This document shows, in pieces, positions 52,164-61,772 of a stretch of 64,000 nt of DNA; the stretch's first letter is position 1; each line of letters begins with the position of its first letter. A model generated the notes under the pieces. It was given only the letters and a program-made list of their open reading frames with translations. It did not search any database and was not told the DNA's origin. Origin of the DNA: Photobacterium angustum. GTDB taxonomy: Bacteria > Pseudomonadota > Gammaproteobacteria > Enterobacterales > Vibrionaceae. A program made the position numbers and the translations under genes. The stretch covers positions 1-64,000 of the forward strand of contig NZ_PYOM01000004.1 of assembly GCF_003026365.1 (NCBI RefSeq), read 5' to 3'.

Positions 52164-54129
52164 GTTAGAGGTTCTGGATAAAATCCGCAGCCTAACTCCC
52201 TTTGAAGCAAAACTTGATGATGGCAGCTTGACGATTCGTGTTAGCGAATATCAGCCTTATATTGCTACTGCCATTCATCATGGACACAACCTTCGTGGCG
52301 AGTTAAAAGAAAAATGTGCGCTAACAGAAGAAGAGCGCTACTTTGAAGAAGATCCATTTACTGGCGATTTTATTTCATCTCTGCCAATCATTCTTCAAGG
52401 TGAAGATTCACGTTACGAATACGATCTTAACCGTGATCCAAGCAACTGTATCTATGACGATGCTTGGGGTAAGAATGTATGGCTTGAGCCATTAACGGTA
52501 GAAGAACGTGCAGTAACGCATGAAAAACATAACCGCTACTATCGTATTCTTAAATGTTTAATTGAAACATTAGAAAAAGAGTTCGGTTTATGTTTGTTAT
52601 ATGACATCCATTCATATAACTACCAACGTATTGACGAGAAAACACCGACATTCAATGTCGGAACTAAACAAGTTAACTGTCGTCGTTGGCGTAAAGAAAT
52701 TGATGTCATGCTTGAAGGTTTAAATAGTATAGAGCTACCCAACCTAGAAGTAACAGCATTAGAAAATGATGTCTTTAAAGGCATGGGGTACCAAGCAGCT
52801 TTCATTAAAGAAAACTTTAAAAACACATTAATCTTACCGATTGAAGTAAAAAAAGTATTCATGAATGAAGAAGGCGGCGAAGCGTATCCATTAGTGATTG
52901 AAAAGCTGAAAGAGTCCATGAAAACCGTGATTACGGAACATGCTGCTTTTACTATCACTAAACGCACAAAAGCCAAAGGTTTAACTGGTAATGATCTGCT
53001 TGCTTCGAATTTATCGAAAGAAGTGCTCAAACTGGATCGTCAGCTATATCGTATTGCTCGTGGTATCAATACGCTTAGCTACATCAACCCAACTAACCTT
53101 AAGCAAGAAAAACGACGCTTTTTAAGTAAGCCGCATAGCTATCAGCCACAGTTTACTTATCGCCAACTTGATTTAGATCCATACAAGTTCCGTGAGCAAC
53201 TTTATCGTCTACCAGTAGAAGGTATCCGTGATGCTGACGTACAAAAAATGTATCGCAAGGTTATCGACCAATTAGCGGTACGTATTGATCTACTTTGTAG
53301 TATTGGTACTGATGAGTTCTTATATAATTCATTACGTTACTACGGTCAGCCTGATGAGCGTGATATTGCCAATGCAAAATTTATTCTTCATGCTTGTGAA
53401 TACAAAGAGCAGCAGCCTGCAACAATCACAGCCAATGAAGCAATAGAAGCGTTTAAAGAAGCGGCGAAAGAGTACGATATTCCTTGTAAAGTCGTATCCT
53501 CTAAGCAGCTAATCGCACGAGCAATGGTAAGTGGTAAAACGATCAAGGTGAACCCAAACAGTCGTTTTACACAAGGTGATTTGGATGCGTTAATTCATCA
53601 CGAACTGGGTGTGCACTTAGTTACGTCAGTGAATGCTGAACGTCAACCATTGAAGATCCTACAACTGGGTTTACCGGGTAATACGCATACACAAGAAGGC
53701 CTTGCGATTCTTTGTGAGCACTTATCAGGTAGCTTCCCACTACACCGTCTAAAAACATTGGCGTTGCGTGTTGTAGCTGTAGAGATGATGGTAAATGGTG
53801 ATACCTTCAATGCCTGTTTCAACAGCTTGAAGCATGAATACGGTATCAGTAATGATGAAGCATTTACCGTTACTGCACGTGTATATCGTGGTGGTGGTTT
53901 CACTAAAGATTTCTTATATCTTCGTGGCTTAAAAGATGCGATTCAAGCGTATAAGAATGAAGATTTAACATCATTATTTATTGGTAAGACTGGCTTTGAA
54001 TTTAAGCCCCTGCTTGATGAACTCATCGAGCGCGGGATCTTAAAACAGCCCGATTACTTACCTAAAGCACTAGAGATAGATGCGGATATCGATCCAGTGA
54101 TGGAGTTTATGCTTAACTCGATTCGTTGA
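52144..54129 (+). CDS. FGase-like plus DUF1704 (QEGLA/MATCAP-type) protein
   Basis: 661 aa with two parts. Residues ~20-260 resemble N-formylglutamate amidohydrolase (HHGHNLRGEL, DLNRDPSNCIYDD, LLYDIHSYN, NVGT). Residues ~290-650 are DUF1704 with the zinc motif HHELGVHL, and TQEGLAILCEHLSG, the QEGLA motif. DUF1704 is the bacterial relative of MATCAP-type carboxypeptidases that remove terminal residues from proteins. It starts inside the ATP-grasp gene (20-base overlap), which indicates tight coupling. The old label of flavohemoglobin expression modulator is historical and gives no mechanism. Confidence 0.86.
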   Translation: MQMLHTELEVLDKIRSLTPFEAKLDDGSLTIRVSEYQPYIATAIHHGHNLRGELKEKCALTEEERYFEEDPFTGDFISSLPIILQGEDSRYEYDLNRDPSNCIYDDAWGKNVWLEPLTVEERAVTHEKHNRYYRILKCLIETLEKEFGLCLLYDIHSYNYQRIDEKTPTFNVGTKQVNCRRWRKEIDVMLEGLNSIELPNLEVTALENDVFKGMGYQAAFIKENFKNTLILPIEVKKVFMNEEGGEAYPLVIEKLKESMKTVITEHAAFTITKRTKAKGLTGNDLLASNLSKEVLKLDRQLYRIARGINTLSYINPTNLKQEKRRFLSKPHSYQPQFTYRQLDLDPYKFREQLYRLPVEGIRDADVQKMYRKVIDQLAVRIDLLCSIGTDEFLYNSLRYYGQPDERDIANAKFILHACEYKEQQPATITANEAIEAFKEAAKEYDIPCKVVSSKQLIARAMVSGKTIKVNPNSRFTQGDLDALIHHELGVHLVTSVNAERQPLKILQLGLPGNTHTQEGLAILCEHLSGSFPLHRLKTLALRVVAVEMMVNGDTFNACFNSLKHEYGISNDEAFTVTARVYRGGGFTKDFLYLRGLKDAIQAYKNEDLTSLFIGKTGFEFKPLLDELIERGILKQPDYLPKALEIDADIDPVMEFMLNSIR

Positions 54130-54153
54130 TCGACTAGTAAATAAATCATAAAC

Positions 54154-54181
54154 AAAAAGCGACCAATCGGTCGCTTTTTTT
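54154..54181 (+). terminator. Bidirectional terminator after the DUF1704 gene
   Basis: AAAAAGCGACC/GGTCGCTTTTTT with an AATC loop. Confidence 0.9.
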
Positions 54182-54203
54182 ATGTATTATTAACGCGCGA
54201 ACG

Positions 54204-55490
54204 TTACATTGGTAAGCGTTTACGATCGACCTGTATAATCGTACAAGTCAATAACACCAACACCACTGCGATTGCAGCTAATAGCACAAATACACCGTTC
54301 CATGAGTAGCTTGTTTGTATCATCGCAATAGGTGCACCTGCAAGCGCTGCACCGATATAGGTTACCCCACCTTTTAAACCTGTTGCTGCACCTGCACCAT
54401 CAGCGTGAGAGGCTTCAATAATACCTAAAGCAAACAACATTTGAGGAGCATAAATACCCGCACCAATGATAAAGAAGCACAATGCCACCAGCATGTAGTC
54501 AATATGCAATGTAAATGCTACACCCACCATGCCGCTAATTAAGACAAAGCAATAGATTAAAATGGTTTTCCAGCGATCAGCACCGAAGAATTTATCAGAA
54601 ATAATACCGGATGTTAGACCACCTAAAATACCACCAACCTCAAACCATGCCACCAGAGAGTTTGCTTTAACTAAATCCCAATGTAATACGTCAACAAAGT
54701 AAACACTGACCCAGTCACTTGAAACAGTGCGGATCACATAGATACAAAGATCACCACCAATCGCTAACCAAATAATAGGATTGGTTAGAATATAACGTTT
54801 AAACATGACCCACATTGTTAAGCCAGCTTCAGAACGTTTGTTTATCTCAAGTTGCTTGGTATCGTTACGCCATACACCAACATTAGGTAATCCGTAGTTT
54901 TCAGGCTTACCACGCATCATCACAGCCGCGATAATGGCTTGTACTGCGGTAATAACAGCAGGAACGTAAAATGCGTAACGCCAATTCCCTGTGTAAGCAA
55001 TAACAGCGGATGCAATTAATGGCGCTAAGGCACCACCAACATTGTGTGACGTATTCCATAATGAATACCAACCACCACGCTCAGATTTTGAATACCACTG
55101 GCTGATCGCTTTTGCAATCGGTGGAAAACCACAACCTTGTACAACAGCAGTTAAGCAATATAGAGACAACAGCATGGTGACACTGTCAGTCATACCAATA
55201 CCAACGTTGATAATGGCGATCACGACAAGCACAGGAGCAAGGAATAAGCGTGGATTAATTTTATCGGCGAGAAGACCTGAACTAAACTTAGAAATACCGT
55301 ATAAAATATAATAAATAGAAGATGCTAGACCAAATTGAACCGTGGTCATTCCCAAATCGGTCATTAACAATGGGGCTGCAGCTGCAAATGCTTTGCGAGA
55401 AATATACATCACTGTATACGTCAAAAAAGTCGTTATTATAATTTGCCAGCGTAAACGTTTATACGTTTCGTCTAATTTATTGTTACTCAT
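54204..55490 (-). CDS. MFS transporter of the organophosphate:phosphate antiporter type (GlpT/UhpC-like)
   Basis: 428 aa with ~12 membrane helices and no signal peptide. OPA-family features: RWQIIITTFLTYTVMYISRK at the start, GISKFSSGLLADKINPR, VQGCGFPPIAKAISQWYSKS, GGWYSLWNTSHNVGGALAPL, and ATGLKGGVTYIGAALAG. It likely exchanges a sugar- or glycerol-phosphate for phosphate. No uhpAB or glp gene is beside it, so the substrate and the choice between sensor (UhpC) and transporter cannot be made. Confidence 0.87.
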   Translation of the reverse strand: MSNNKLDETYKRLRWQIIITTFLTYTVMYISRKAFAAAAPLLMTDLGMTTVQFGLASSIYYILYGISKFSSGLLADKINPRLFLAPVLVVIAIINVGIGMTDSVTMLLSLYCLTAVVQGCGFPPIAKAISQWYSKSERGGWYSLWNTSHNVGGALAPLIASAVIAYTGNWRYAFYVPAVITAVQAIIAAVMMRGKPENYGLPNVGVWRNDTKQLEINKRSEAGLTMWVMFKRYILTNPIIWLAIGGDLCIYVIRTVSSDWVSVYFVDVLHWDLVKANSLVAWFEVGGILGGLTSGIISDKFFGADRWKTILIYCFVLISGMVGVAFTLHIDYMLVALCFFIIGAGIYAPQMLFALGIIEASHADGAGAATGLKGGVTYIGAALAGAPIAMIQTSYSWNGVFVLLAAIAVVLVLLTCTIIQVDRKRLPM

Positions 55491-55976
55491 AGGTTAAATA
55501 CTTACGAACTGAATTTTTTAAAGTGTTCGAAAGCCTACTCTTTGAAGCATTTGGTACATTTTAATTATTTGTTGCCTTTTTAACCATGAAAACAAATATT
55601 ATGATTACCGGCAAACCAACTGATAAGACCAGGTATAAATCATGATAAATGACGAACTTCAGAGTAAAACACCAAAAATACAAGAAAAGAAAAACACTAA
55701 TGTCACAAACTTAATATTATCAGAATAAGAGCTTTTTAACCAAAATCGATTTTTTTGTTAATTCAACTGGTGATGATATTTTAGGTATAAATATACACTA
55801 ACGTTCTCATTAAATTTTTATATATATTTTAGTGTTAAAAGTATTTACATTTTTATCGCAATCTATGACTAGTCACAATTAATCAAAACCAAAAGCAATA
55901 ATTAGTTACAAATATAAAAATAGAATAATCATTTTTTCTTATTAAATATATATTCAATTATGATTTCACAATATAT
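55491..55976. other. AT-rich intergenic region
   Basis: About 490 very AT-rich bases upstream of the MFS gene and downstream of slyB. I see no ORF with support and no palindrome of note. It probably carries the transporter promoter. Confidence 0.6.
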
Positions 55977-56004
55977 AAAAAAGGCAGCCTGATGGACTGC
56001 CTTT
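55977..56004 (-). terminator. Terminator of slyB
   Basis: Minus strand AAAGGCAG/CTGCCTTT with a 9-base loop followed by TTTT. Confidence 0.8.
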
Positions 56005-56032
56005 CAAATGTATAAATGTTTAATTTTAGCGA

Positions 56033-56503
56033 TTAGTTGCCAGGTACAACGCGTGTCGTACTACCCTGCTGATAAATATCAACACGTTGGCCTACACGGA
56101 AAATCATATTTGGATCGACTTCCTGCACAACAGCAATGGTTCTACCGCTATCAAGTTTAATTACGATATTAACACCATTACGTTTACTAACTGCATCACC
56201 CGCTTTATTACCTAAAGCTGCGCCAGCTAAACCACCACCAATAGCTGCAATATCAGAACCACTACCGCCACCAACTTTCGAACCAAGAATGGCACCAATG
56301 GCACCACCTGCAATGGTACCAATCATATTTTCGCCACCACCGCTCATGGTTACGGCATCTAATTTGGTGATCGTACCGGTTAATACATTTTGTACTGTGC
56401 GTGCCTCACCGACATCATAAGCATTACCATATGGATTTTGCGCACAACCGGTTACACCCAGTGCTGCGACCAGACATAAAGATGCTACTGTATACTTTTT
56501 CAA
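56033..56503 (-). CDS. slyB: SlyB-type glycine-zipper outer-membrane lipoprotein
   Basis: 156 aa from the TTG at 56,503, chosen because GGAGG lies 5 bases upstream; the open frame reaches 56,518 through another TTG. Lipobox LGVTGC gives the lipidated Cys. The glycine zipper is IGTIAGGAIGAILGSKVGGG and GGGLAGAALGNKAGDAV. The C-terminal domain VNIVIKLDSGRTIAVVQEVD and QRVDIYQQGS follow SlyB/PcP. In E. coli SlyB is a PhoPQ-regulated lipoprotein that encloses outer-membrane proteins under stress. Confidence 0.9.
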   Translation of the reverse strand: MKKYTVASLCLVAALGVTGCAQNPYGNAYDVGEARTVQNVLTGTITKLDAVTMSGGGENMIGTIAGGAIGAILGSKVGGGSGSDIAAIGGGLAGAALGNKAGDAVSKRNGVNIVIKLDSGRTIAVVQEVDPNMIFRVGQRVDIYQQGSTTRVVPGN

Positions 56504-56694
56504 TATAACCTCCGTCAATAAAGCAATCTGCTCTTACAACGATATAAGTTTGGACGTTAAATTAACATTTTGCTCACAAACCCTGTATTCACACTGAATG
56601 GACTAATAAAAACAATATGTTACAAATTATTCGTGTAAGAAGAAGCAACGCTTTACAATTAGTTTCTCTTTTTAAAGGTAAAAAAACACTCAAT

Positions 56695-57609
56695 CTAGTG
56701 TGTTTTTTTACCGCGAATTTTATTAATCAACGTCACCACAACAACTACCGCGGCCCCCGCAATAACACCCACAATACCGTTCATTAATGGTGGTAAAATA
56801 GACGCTGCACCAGGAAAATTGACGGCTTGTACAATGTTATCTACGATTTCATGGGAATGCGGTAAGGTATGTACAACGATACCGCCACCGACAAGAAACA
56901 TTGCAATTGTGCCCACAAACGCCAGAGCCTTCATAAGATAAGGTGCTATGTTCACCAATAGTGAGCCAAAACGGTTTTTCAAACTCGCTTGTTCGCTATG
57001 ATTCACAAGGTATAAACCCGCATCATCTAACTTCACAATGCCTGCAACCAAACCATAAACACCTGCCGTCATAACTGCGGCAATTACGCTGACAACAATG
57101 GCTTGAGTTAAAAATGGATGATCTTGTACAACCCCTAAAGAAATCACAATAATTTCAGCAGAAAGAACAAAATCAGTACGAATAGCCCCTTTTATTTTCT
57201 CTTTTTCATACTCTGCGATATCAACATCACTTTGCGCTAACACATCAACTTTATTTTCTGTGCTTGCCTGAGAATGAAATAATTTTTCAACGATTTTCTC
57301 AACACCTTCAAAGCATAAGAATAAACCGCCTAATAACAGCATTGGCTGAATCAGCCATGGGGCTATTACACTGATCAATAACGCTGCTGGAACTAATATC
57401 AGCTTATTTTTAAATGAGCCTTTTGCGACGCCCCATACAACAGGAATTTCGCGTTCCGCACGTACCCCCGTTACCTGTTGGGCATTCAATGCTAAATCAT
57501 CGCCTAACACACCCGCTGTTTTTCGTGCTGCTACTTTTGTCATCACAGCAACATCGTCTAATACGGTCGCGATGTCATCTAACAAAGTTAATAAACTTGC
57601 TCCTGCCAC
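56695..57609 (-). CDS. DUF808 inner-membrane protein (YedI-like)
   Basis: 304 aa. The opening AGASLLTLLDDIATVLDDVA, MTKVAARKTAGVLGDDLALN and RAEREIPVVWGVAKGSFKNK is diagnostic of DUF808. At least five membrane helices follow (LILVPAALLISVIAPWLI, AIVVSVIAAVMTAGVYGLVA). Function unknown; roles in transport or envelope have been proposed without proof. Monocistronic as far as I can see. Confidence 0.92.
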   Translation of the reverse strand: MAGASLLTLLDDIATVLDDVAVMTKVAARKTAGVLGDDLALNAQQVTGVRAEREIPVVWGVAKGSFKNKLILVPAALLISVIAPWLIQPMLLLGGLFLCFEGVEKIVEKLFHSQASTENKVDVLAQSDVDIAEYEKEKIKGAIRTDFVLSAEIIVISLGVVQDHPFLTQAIVVSVIAAVMTAGVYGLVAGIVKLDDAGLYLVNHSEQASLKNRFGSLLVNIAPYLMKALAFVGTIAMFLVGGGIVVHTLPHSHEIVDNIVQAVNFPGAASILPPLMNGIVGVIAGAAVVVVVTLINKIRGKKTH

Positions 57610-57981
57610 AGGTTACTACTCCTTCCATTAAGAGCCTATTGCTCTTAAATACACAAACTAACATTATGATGTTAATACTAAGCTGTTGATGCTGACTTCA
57701 TCCAACATACAATTGAGCATTATACTGCCTATACCATAAAAATAAAAATCAGCGTTTTTTATCGCGATTTAGCGCCCTTTTCAATTAAAGTCGGTATAAA
57801 GCCGAATGGCTAATCTTTCTTATCATAACGATAAATCTTTTTTGATTGCAGTTAACCTCATTCAATTGTCTAATCGCCAAGCACCCTCTTTTCGGTTTGA
57901 GGTGTAGACTGAGATTGGAATTCCTCTCTTTACGTTATGTCATACCGTGCTAGTAGCAGCACGACCTGTTCGGAAATGACA
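57610..57981. other. Intergenic region upstream of the speA leader
   Basis: Divergent promoter region for the DUF808 gene and the speA leader. An unlikely long frame from ATG 57,937 has no ribosome site. No palindrome of note. Confidence 0.5.
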
Positions 57982-58143
57982 ATGAAATTATTCGCAGCAC
58001 TATACCTACAGGCATTTTCTTGTCTGAATAAAGTATGCGACAACGCAGCCAACAACATCAGACCAACCCAATTTAGACGATCGACACGTATGTTCATTAA
58101 TAATAATGATGAAACGAACTCGGATAGTCCCAGTTACGTGTAA
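57982..58143 (+). CDS. Possible leader ORF upstream of speA (53 aa)
   Basis: Starts ATGAAATTATTCGCAGC, with CGGAAATGA just before it (a nearby in-frame ATG at 57,976 and one at 57,937 are alternatives). The product has a hydrophobic start (MKLFAALYLQAFSCLNKVC) and a polar tail. Its stop lies 7 bases before a terminator-like hairpin, 176 bases upstream of speA. This layout is that of a leader peptide with attenuator; it could also be an independent small exported protein. Confidence 0.35.
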   Translation: MKLFAALYLQAFSCLNKVCDNAANNIRPTQFRRSTRMFINNNDETNSDSPSYV

Positions 58144-58149
58144 TTAAAT

Positions 58150-58185
58150 GCAATACACTACTGTTTGATGTGGATTGCTTTTTAT
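58150..58185 (+). terminator. Terminator-like hairpin in the speA leader
   Basis: GCAATaCAC/GTGgATTGC, a 9-bp stem with one mismatch, an 11-base loop, then TTTTTATT. It stands between the leader ORF and speA. Confidence 0.7.
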
Positions 58186-58318
58186 TAGCGTGACCTTTAG
58201 ATCCTGACTTTTATTACGTCAGCAACCATAACCTTCTATTTTATTTGATATTTTCTGCAGTTATGTAGGGCTTCTGTTCGCCTTAAAAACTGACCGCGTA
58301 CTTACAAGGATTAAGACT

Positions 58319-60238
58319 ATGAGTGAGTGGACAATTAATAACGCACGTGACGTTTATAATACGCCTTACTGGAGCCAAAACTATTTTGATATTGCACAAG
58401 ATGGTTCAGTGGTTGCGCGTCCTAATTTACAGGCTCCCAACAATACCATTGGTTTATCACAACTTGCTGATGAACTGATTGCTGCAGGTGCCTCATTACC
58501 AGTATTGGTACGTTTTCCTGAAGTGATGCACCATCGTGTCGATAGCTTATGTAGTGTATTTAACCAAGCAATTGAAAATTATGGTTATACAGGTGACTAC
58601 CTTGCGGTTTATCCAATCAAAGTCAACCAACAACAAGAAGTCGTTAGCGAGATTCTTAAAAGCCAATACGCTAAGCAACAACGTCAGTTAGGTTTAGAAG
58701 CAGGCAGTAAACCCGAGCTTATGGCTGTGCTGGCTATGGCGCAAGAAGCGAGCTCCGTCATTGTCTGTAATGGCTATAAAGATAAAGAATACATTCGTCT
58801 TGCACTCATTGGTGAAAAGCTAGGACACGAAGTGTATATCGTCCTAGAAAAACTATCAGAACTACGCATTATCTTAGAGCAAGCGAAAGAGCTTGGCGTT
58901 ACTCCACGTCTTGGTTTACGCGCTCGTTTAGCCTCGCAAGGTAAAGGCAAGTGGCAAGCCAGTGGTGGCGAGAAGTCTAAGTTTGGATTATCGGCATCTC
59001 AGGTTTTAACTGTGGTAGATGAACTGCGCCAGCGCAATATGCTAGATTGTCTGCAATTGTTGCATTTCCACTTAGGGTCGCAAATTGCCAACATTCGTGA
59101 TGTAAGAAATGGTGTGGGTGAAGCTGGTCGTGTTTACGCAGAATTAAAAAAAATCGGTGTCGGTATTACAACTGTCGATGTTGGTGGTGGTTTGGCCGTG
59201 GACTACGAAGGTACGCGTTGTCAGAACAGTTGCTCAATGAACTACAGTATTAACGAATATGCAAACAACATTGTTTATGTGTTAGGTGATATTTGTACTG
59301 AATACGATATCGCTATGCCACGCATTATTTCAGAGTCTGGCCGTAACTTAACAGCACATCACGCAGTCTTAATCACCGATGTTGTGGGTATTGAAAGTTA
59401 CAAACCTGAGAGTATTTCAGCACCAGCATTTGACGCACCACAAGTGCTACATAACATGTGGATGTCGTGGAACGAGCTCTCGCAACATGCAGAGCAACGT
59501 TCGTTGGTTGAGATTTATCATGACAACCAAAATGATTTAGCCGAAGTGCACGCCCTATTTGGGGTTGGGATGATTAGCTTTATCGATCGAGCATGGGCAG
59601 AGCAAGTCAGTTTGCGCTTATGTTATGAATTAGAAAGAAAGCTATCAGATAAAAATCGTGCACACCGCCCGATTTTAGATGAATTACACGAGCGCTTAGC
59701 TGATAAGTTCTTCGTGAACTTTTCTTTATTCCAATCATTGCCTGATGCATGGGGAATTGATCAAATCTTCCCTATCTTGCCATTAAGCAACTTGGATAAA
59801 GCCCCTGAGCGTCGTGCCATTATTTTAGACATTACTTGTGATTCAGATGGTGCTATTGATCAATATGTTGAAAGCCAAGGTATTGAAACAACGCTACCGG
59901 TTCCAACATGGTCAGCCGAAGAGCCATACCGTATTGGTTTCTTTATGGTCGGTGCTTATCAAGAAATCTTAGGTGATATGCATAACCTCTTTGGTGATAC
60001 CGACACTGCAGTTGTCCGTACTCGTACTGACGGTGGTTATGAAATAGAAAAAATTGATCGTGGTGATAGTGTTGGCGATGTATTGCGCTACGTGCATTTA
60101 GACTCGAAAGAGTTTTTACGCCAATACCAAACAATGGCTGAGCAACACTTAGCTGATCACGAACGTGATGCAATTTTACAAGAATTAGCGGAAGGTCTAG
60201 AGGGTTATACTTACCTCGAAGATGTCCGTGCTATTTAA
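58319..60238 (+). CDS. speA: Biosynthetic arginine decarboxylase
   Basis: 639 aa, PLP fold-III enzyme, full length. PLP-Lys lies in [15 protein letters not shown]; further signatures are [40 protein letters not shown] and [14 protein letters not shown]. It converts arginine to agmatine, the first step to putrescine. The start ATG has AAGGATT upstream. speB follows in the same direction after 93 bases with a hairpin between. The leader upstream has an ORF plus terminator, so expression may be attenuated. Confidence 0.97.
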   Translation: MSEWTINNARDVYNTPYWSQNYFDIAQDGSVVARPNLQAPNNTIGLSQLADELIAAGASLPVLVRFPEVMHHRVDSLCSVFNQAIENYGYTGDYLAVYPIKVNQQQEVVSEILKSQYAKQQRQLGLEAGSKPELMAVLAMAQEASSVIVCNGYKDKEYIRLALIGEKLGHEVYIVLEKLSELRIILEQAKELGVTPRLGLRARLASQGKGKWQASGGEKSKFGLSASQVLTVVDELRQRNMLDCLQLLHFHLGSQIANIRDVRNGVGEAGRVYAELKKIGVGITTVDVGGGLAVDYEGTRCQNSCSMNYSINEYANNIVYVLGDICTEYDIAMPRIISESGRNLTAHHAVLITDVVGIESYKPESISAPAFDAPQVLHNMWMSWNELSQHAEQRSLVEIYHDNQNDLAEVHALFGVGMISFIDRAWAEQVSLRLCYELERKLSDKNRAHRPILDELHERLADKFFVNFSLFQSLPDAWGIDQIFPILPLSNLDKAPERRAIILDITCDSDGAIDQYVESQGIETTLPVPTWSAEEPYRIGFFMVGAYQEILGDMHNLFGDTDTAVVRTRTDGGYEIEKIDRGDSVGDVLRYVHLDSKEFLRQYQTMAEQHLADHERDAILQELAEGLEGYTYLEDVRAI

Positions 60239-60259
60239 CTAAAATATTAAATAAAAGGT

Positions 60260-60288
60260 TCCTACTACGCTAGTCATGTGTAGTAGGA
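60260..60288 (+). promoter_or_regulatory. Intercistronic hairpin between speA and speB
   Basis: A 9-bp perfect stem TCCTACTAC/GTAGTAGGA with an 11-base loop and no T run. It may stabilise the speA mRNA end or tune speB. Confidence 0.55.
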
Positions 60289-60331
60289 CGTCTTAACGGG
60301 GCTTTGCCCAAGATTGTTGTTGGAGAGAACC

Positions 60332-61264
60332 ATGGCAACATTAGCTAACTACCCAGATTACTCACTATACGCAAATGCGTTTGGTTTTTTACGTCAACCA
60401 CTCAACTTCTCACCAATGGAGTCTGATGCTGATGTGGTGATCACTGGTATTCCATTTGATATGGCAACCACTGGTCGTTCGGGTAGTCGCATGGGACCTG
60501 GCGCGATTCGCCAAATTTCAACCAACCTAGCATGGGAAGGTAAACGCTGGCCGTGGACATTTAATTTATTTAAAACTATCAAGGTTGCTGACTGTGGTGA
60601 TCTGGTATTTGATTGTGGCGATGCCGCACAAATGTGTGACCGTCTCGAAGCTCACGCAACAGGCTTATTAGAGCAAGGTAAGGCAATGCTAAGTTTTGGT
60701 GGCGATCACTTTGTGACACTCCCTCTACTACGCGCACATGCTAAGCAGTTTGGAAAAATGGCATTGATTCACTTTGACGCACATACAGATACTTATGATC
60801 AAGGTAGCAAGTTTGATCACGGCACCATGTTCTACCATGCGCCAAAAGAAGGGTTAATTGATCCTCTTCATTCAGTGCAAATTGGTATTCGTACTGAGCA
60901 CAGCGATAAGCTGGGCTTTAATGTAATAGATGCAGGTCAAGCGAATGATTGGTCTGTAGAGCAAATCGTTTCCATGATCAAAGAGAAAGTGGGTGATATG
61001 CCTGTTTACTTAACCTTTGATATTGATTGTTTAGATCCTGCTTTTGCGCCAGGAACAGGAACACCTGTTTGTGGCGGTATGACATCGGATAAAGCGTTAA
61101 AAGTAATTCGTGCTTTAGCCGGAATTAATCTTGTAGGTATGGATGTGGTAGAAGTTGCCCCTTCCTACGATCATGCTGACATGACATCACTGGCTGCAGC
61201 AACAATCGCAACCGATATGCTTCACCTATGGGCACTGACGCATAAAAAAGCAGACATCAAATAA
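60332..61264 (+). CDS. speB: Agmatinase
   Basis: 310 aa from ATG 60,332, with GGAGAG 9 bases upstream; the frame opens at 60,314. Ureohydrolase Mn ligands: [38 protein letters not shown]. It hydrolyses agmatine to putrescine and urea. With speA it forms the arginine route to putrescine. A strong terminator follows. Confidence 0.96.
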   Translation: MATLANYPDYSLYANAFGFLRQPLNFSPMESDADVVITGIPFDMATTGRSGSRMGPGAIRQISTNLAWEGKRWPWTFNLFKTIKVADCGDLVFDCGDAAQMCDRLEAHATGLLEQGKAMLSFGGDHFVTLPLLRAHAKQFGKMALIHFDAHTDTYDQGSKFDHGTMFYHAPKEGLIDPLHSVQIGIRTEHSDKLGFNVIDAGQANDWSVEQIVSMIKEKVGDMPVYLTFDIDCLDPAFAPGTGTPVCGGMTSDKALKVIRALAGINLVGMDVVEVAPSYDHADMTSLAAATIATDMLHLWALTHKKADIK

Positions 61265-61298
61265 GCTTTAGCTTGATTAAGCACGACAAGTTAACAAC

Positions 61299-61330
61299 AA
61301 AAAAGCCAGAGCTAATCTCTGGCTTTTTTT
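61299..61330 (+). terminator. Terminator of speAB
   Basis: AAAGCCAGAG/CTCTGGCTTT with a CTAAT loop and seven or more Ts. Confidence 0.93.
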
Positions 61331-61369
61331 CGGTGTCTTCTTTGTATAGCTATAAGTCTTGCAACTTAA

Positions 61370-61729
61370 TTAACTAATTAAGATACCACCCCATACCAAT
61401 ACAACTACAGCCATCGCAACAAATACCGCCGCAGAACCAATATCTTTCGCTCGGCCGCTTAGTTCATGATGCTCAGGACCAATACGATCAACCACCGCCT
61501 CAATTGCCGAGTTAACCAGCTCAACAATCATCACTAGTAACAATGAAGCAATCATGATCACTCGCTCTAACCCAGTTACAGGTAAGAAAAAGCTAATCGC
61601 AGTCATCACTACTAATAACACTGACTCTTGACGAAAGGCTGCTTCATTTATCCATGCAGCTTTTAGCCCTTTTGCCGAGTAGCCTGCAGCATTAATTATA
61701 CGAGTAATCCCTGTTGCGCCCGGTTTCAT
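61370..61729 (-). CDS. dgkA: Diacylglycerol kinase
   Basis: 119 aa, three membrane helices. Signature NAAGYSAKGLKAAWINEAAF (N-terminal amphipathic and catalytic) and MIVELVNSAIEAVVDRIGPE (active-site Glu and Asn). It phosphorylates diacylglycerol released when envelope sugars or phosphoethanolamine are taken from phospholipid donors. It lies 43 bases after the EptA-like gene, whose reaction yields diacylglycerol, so the pair is functionally linked. Confidence 0.95.
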   Translation of the reverse strand: MKPGATGITRIINAAGYSAKGLKAAWINEAAFRQESVLLVVMTAISFFLPVTGLERVIMIASLLLVMIVELVNSAIEAVVDRIGPEHHELSGRAKDIGSAAVFVAMAVVVLVWGGILIS

Positions 61730-61772
61730 TGTTGTTTATCTCTCTTATTATTAATCATTAGCTAGTACTGCC

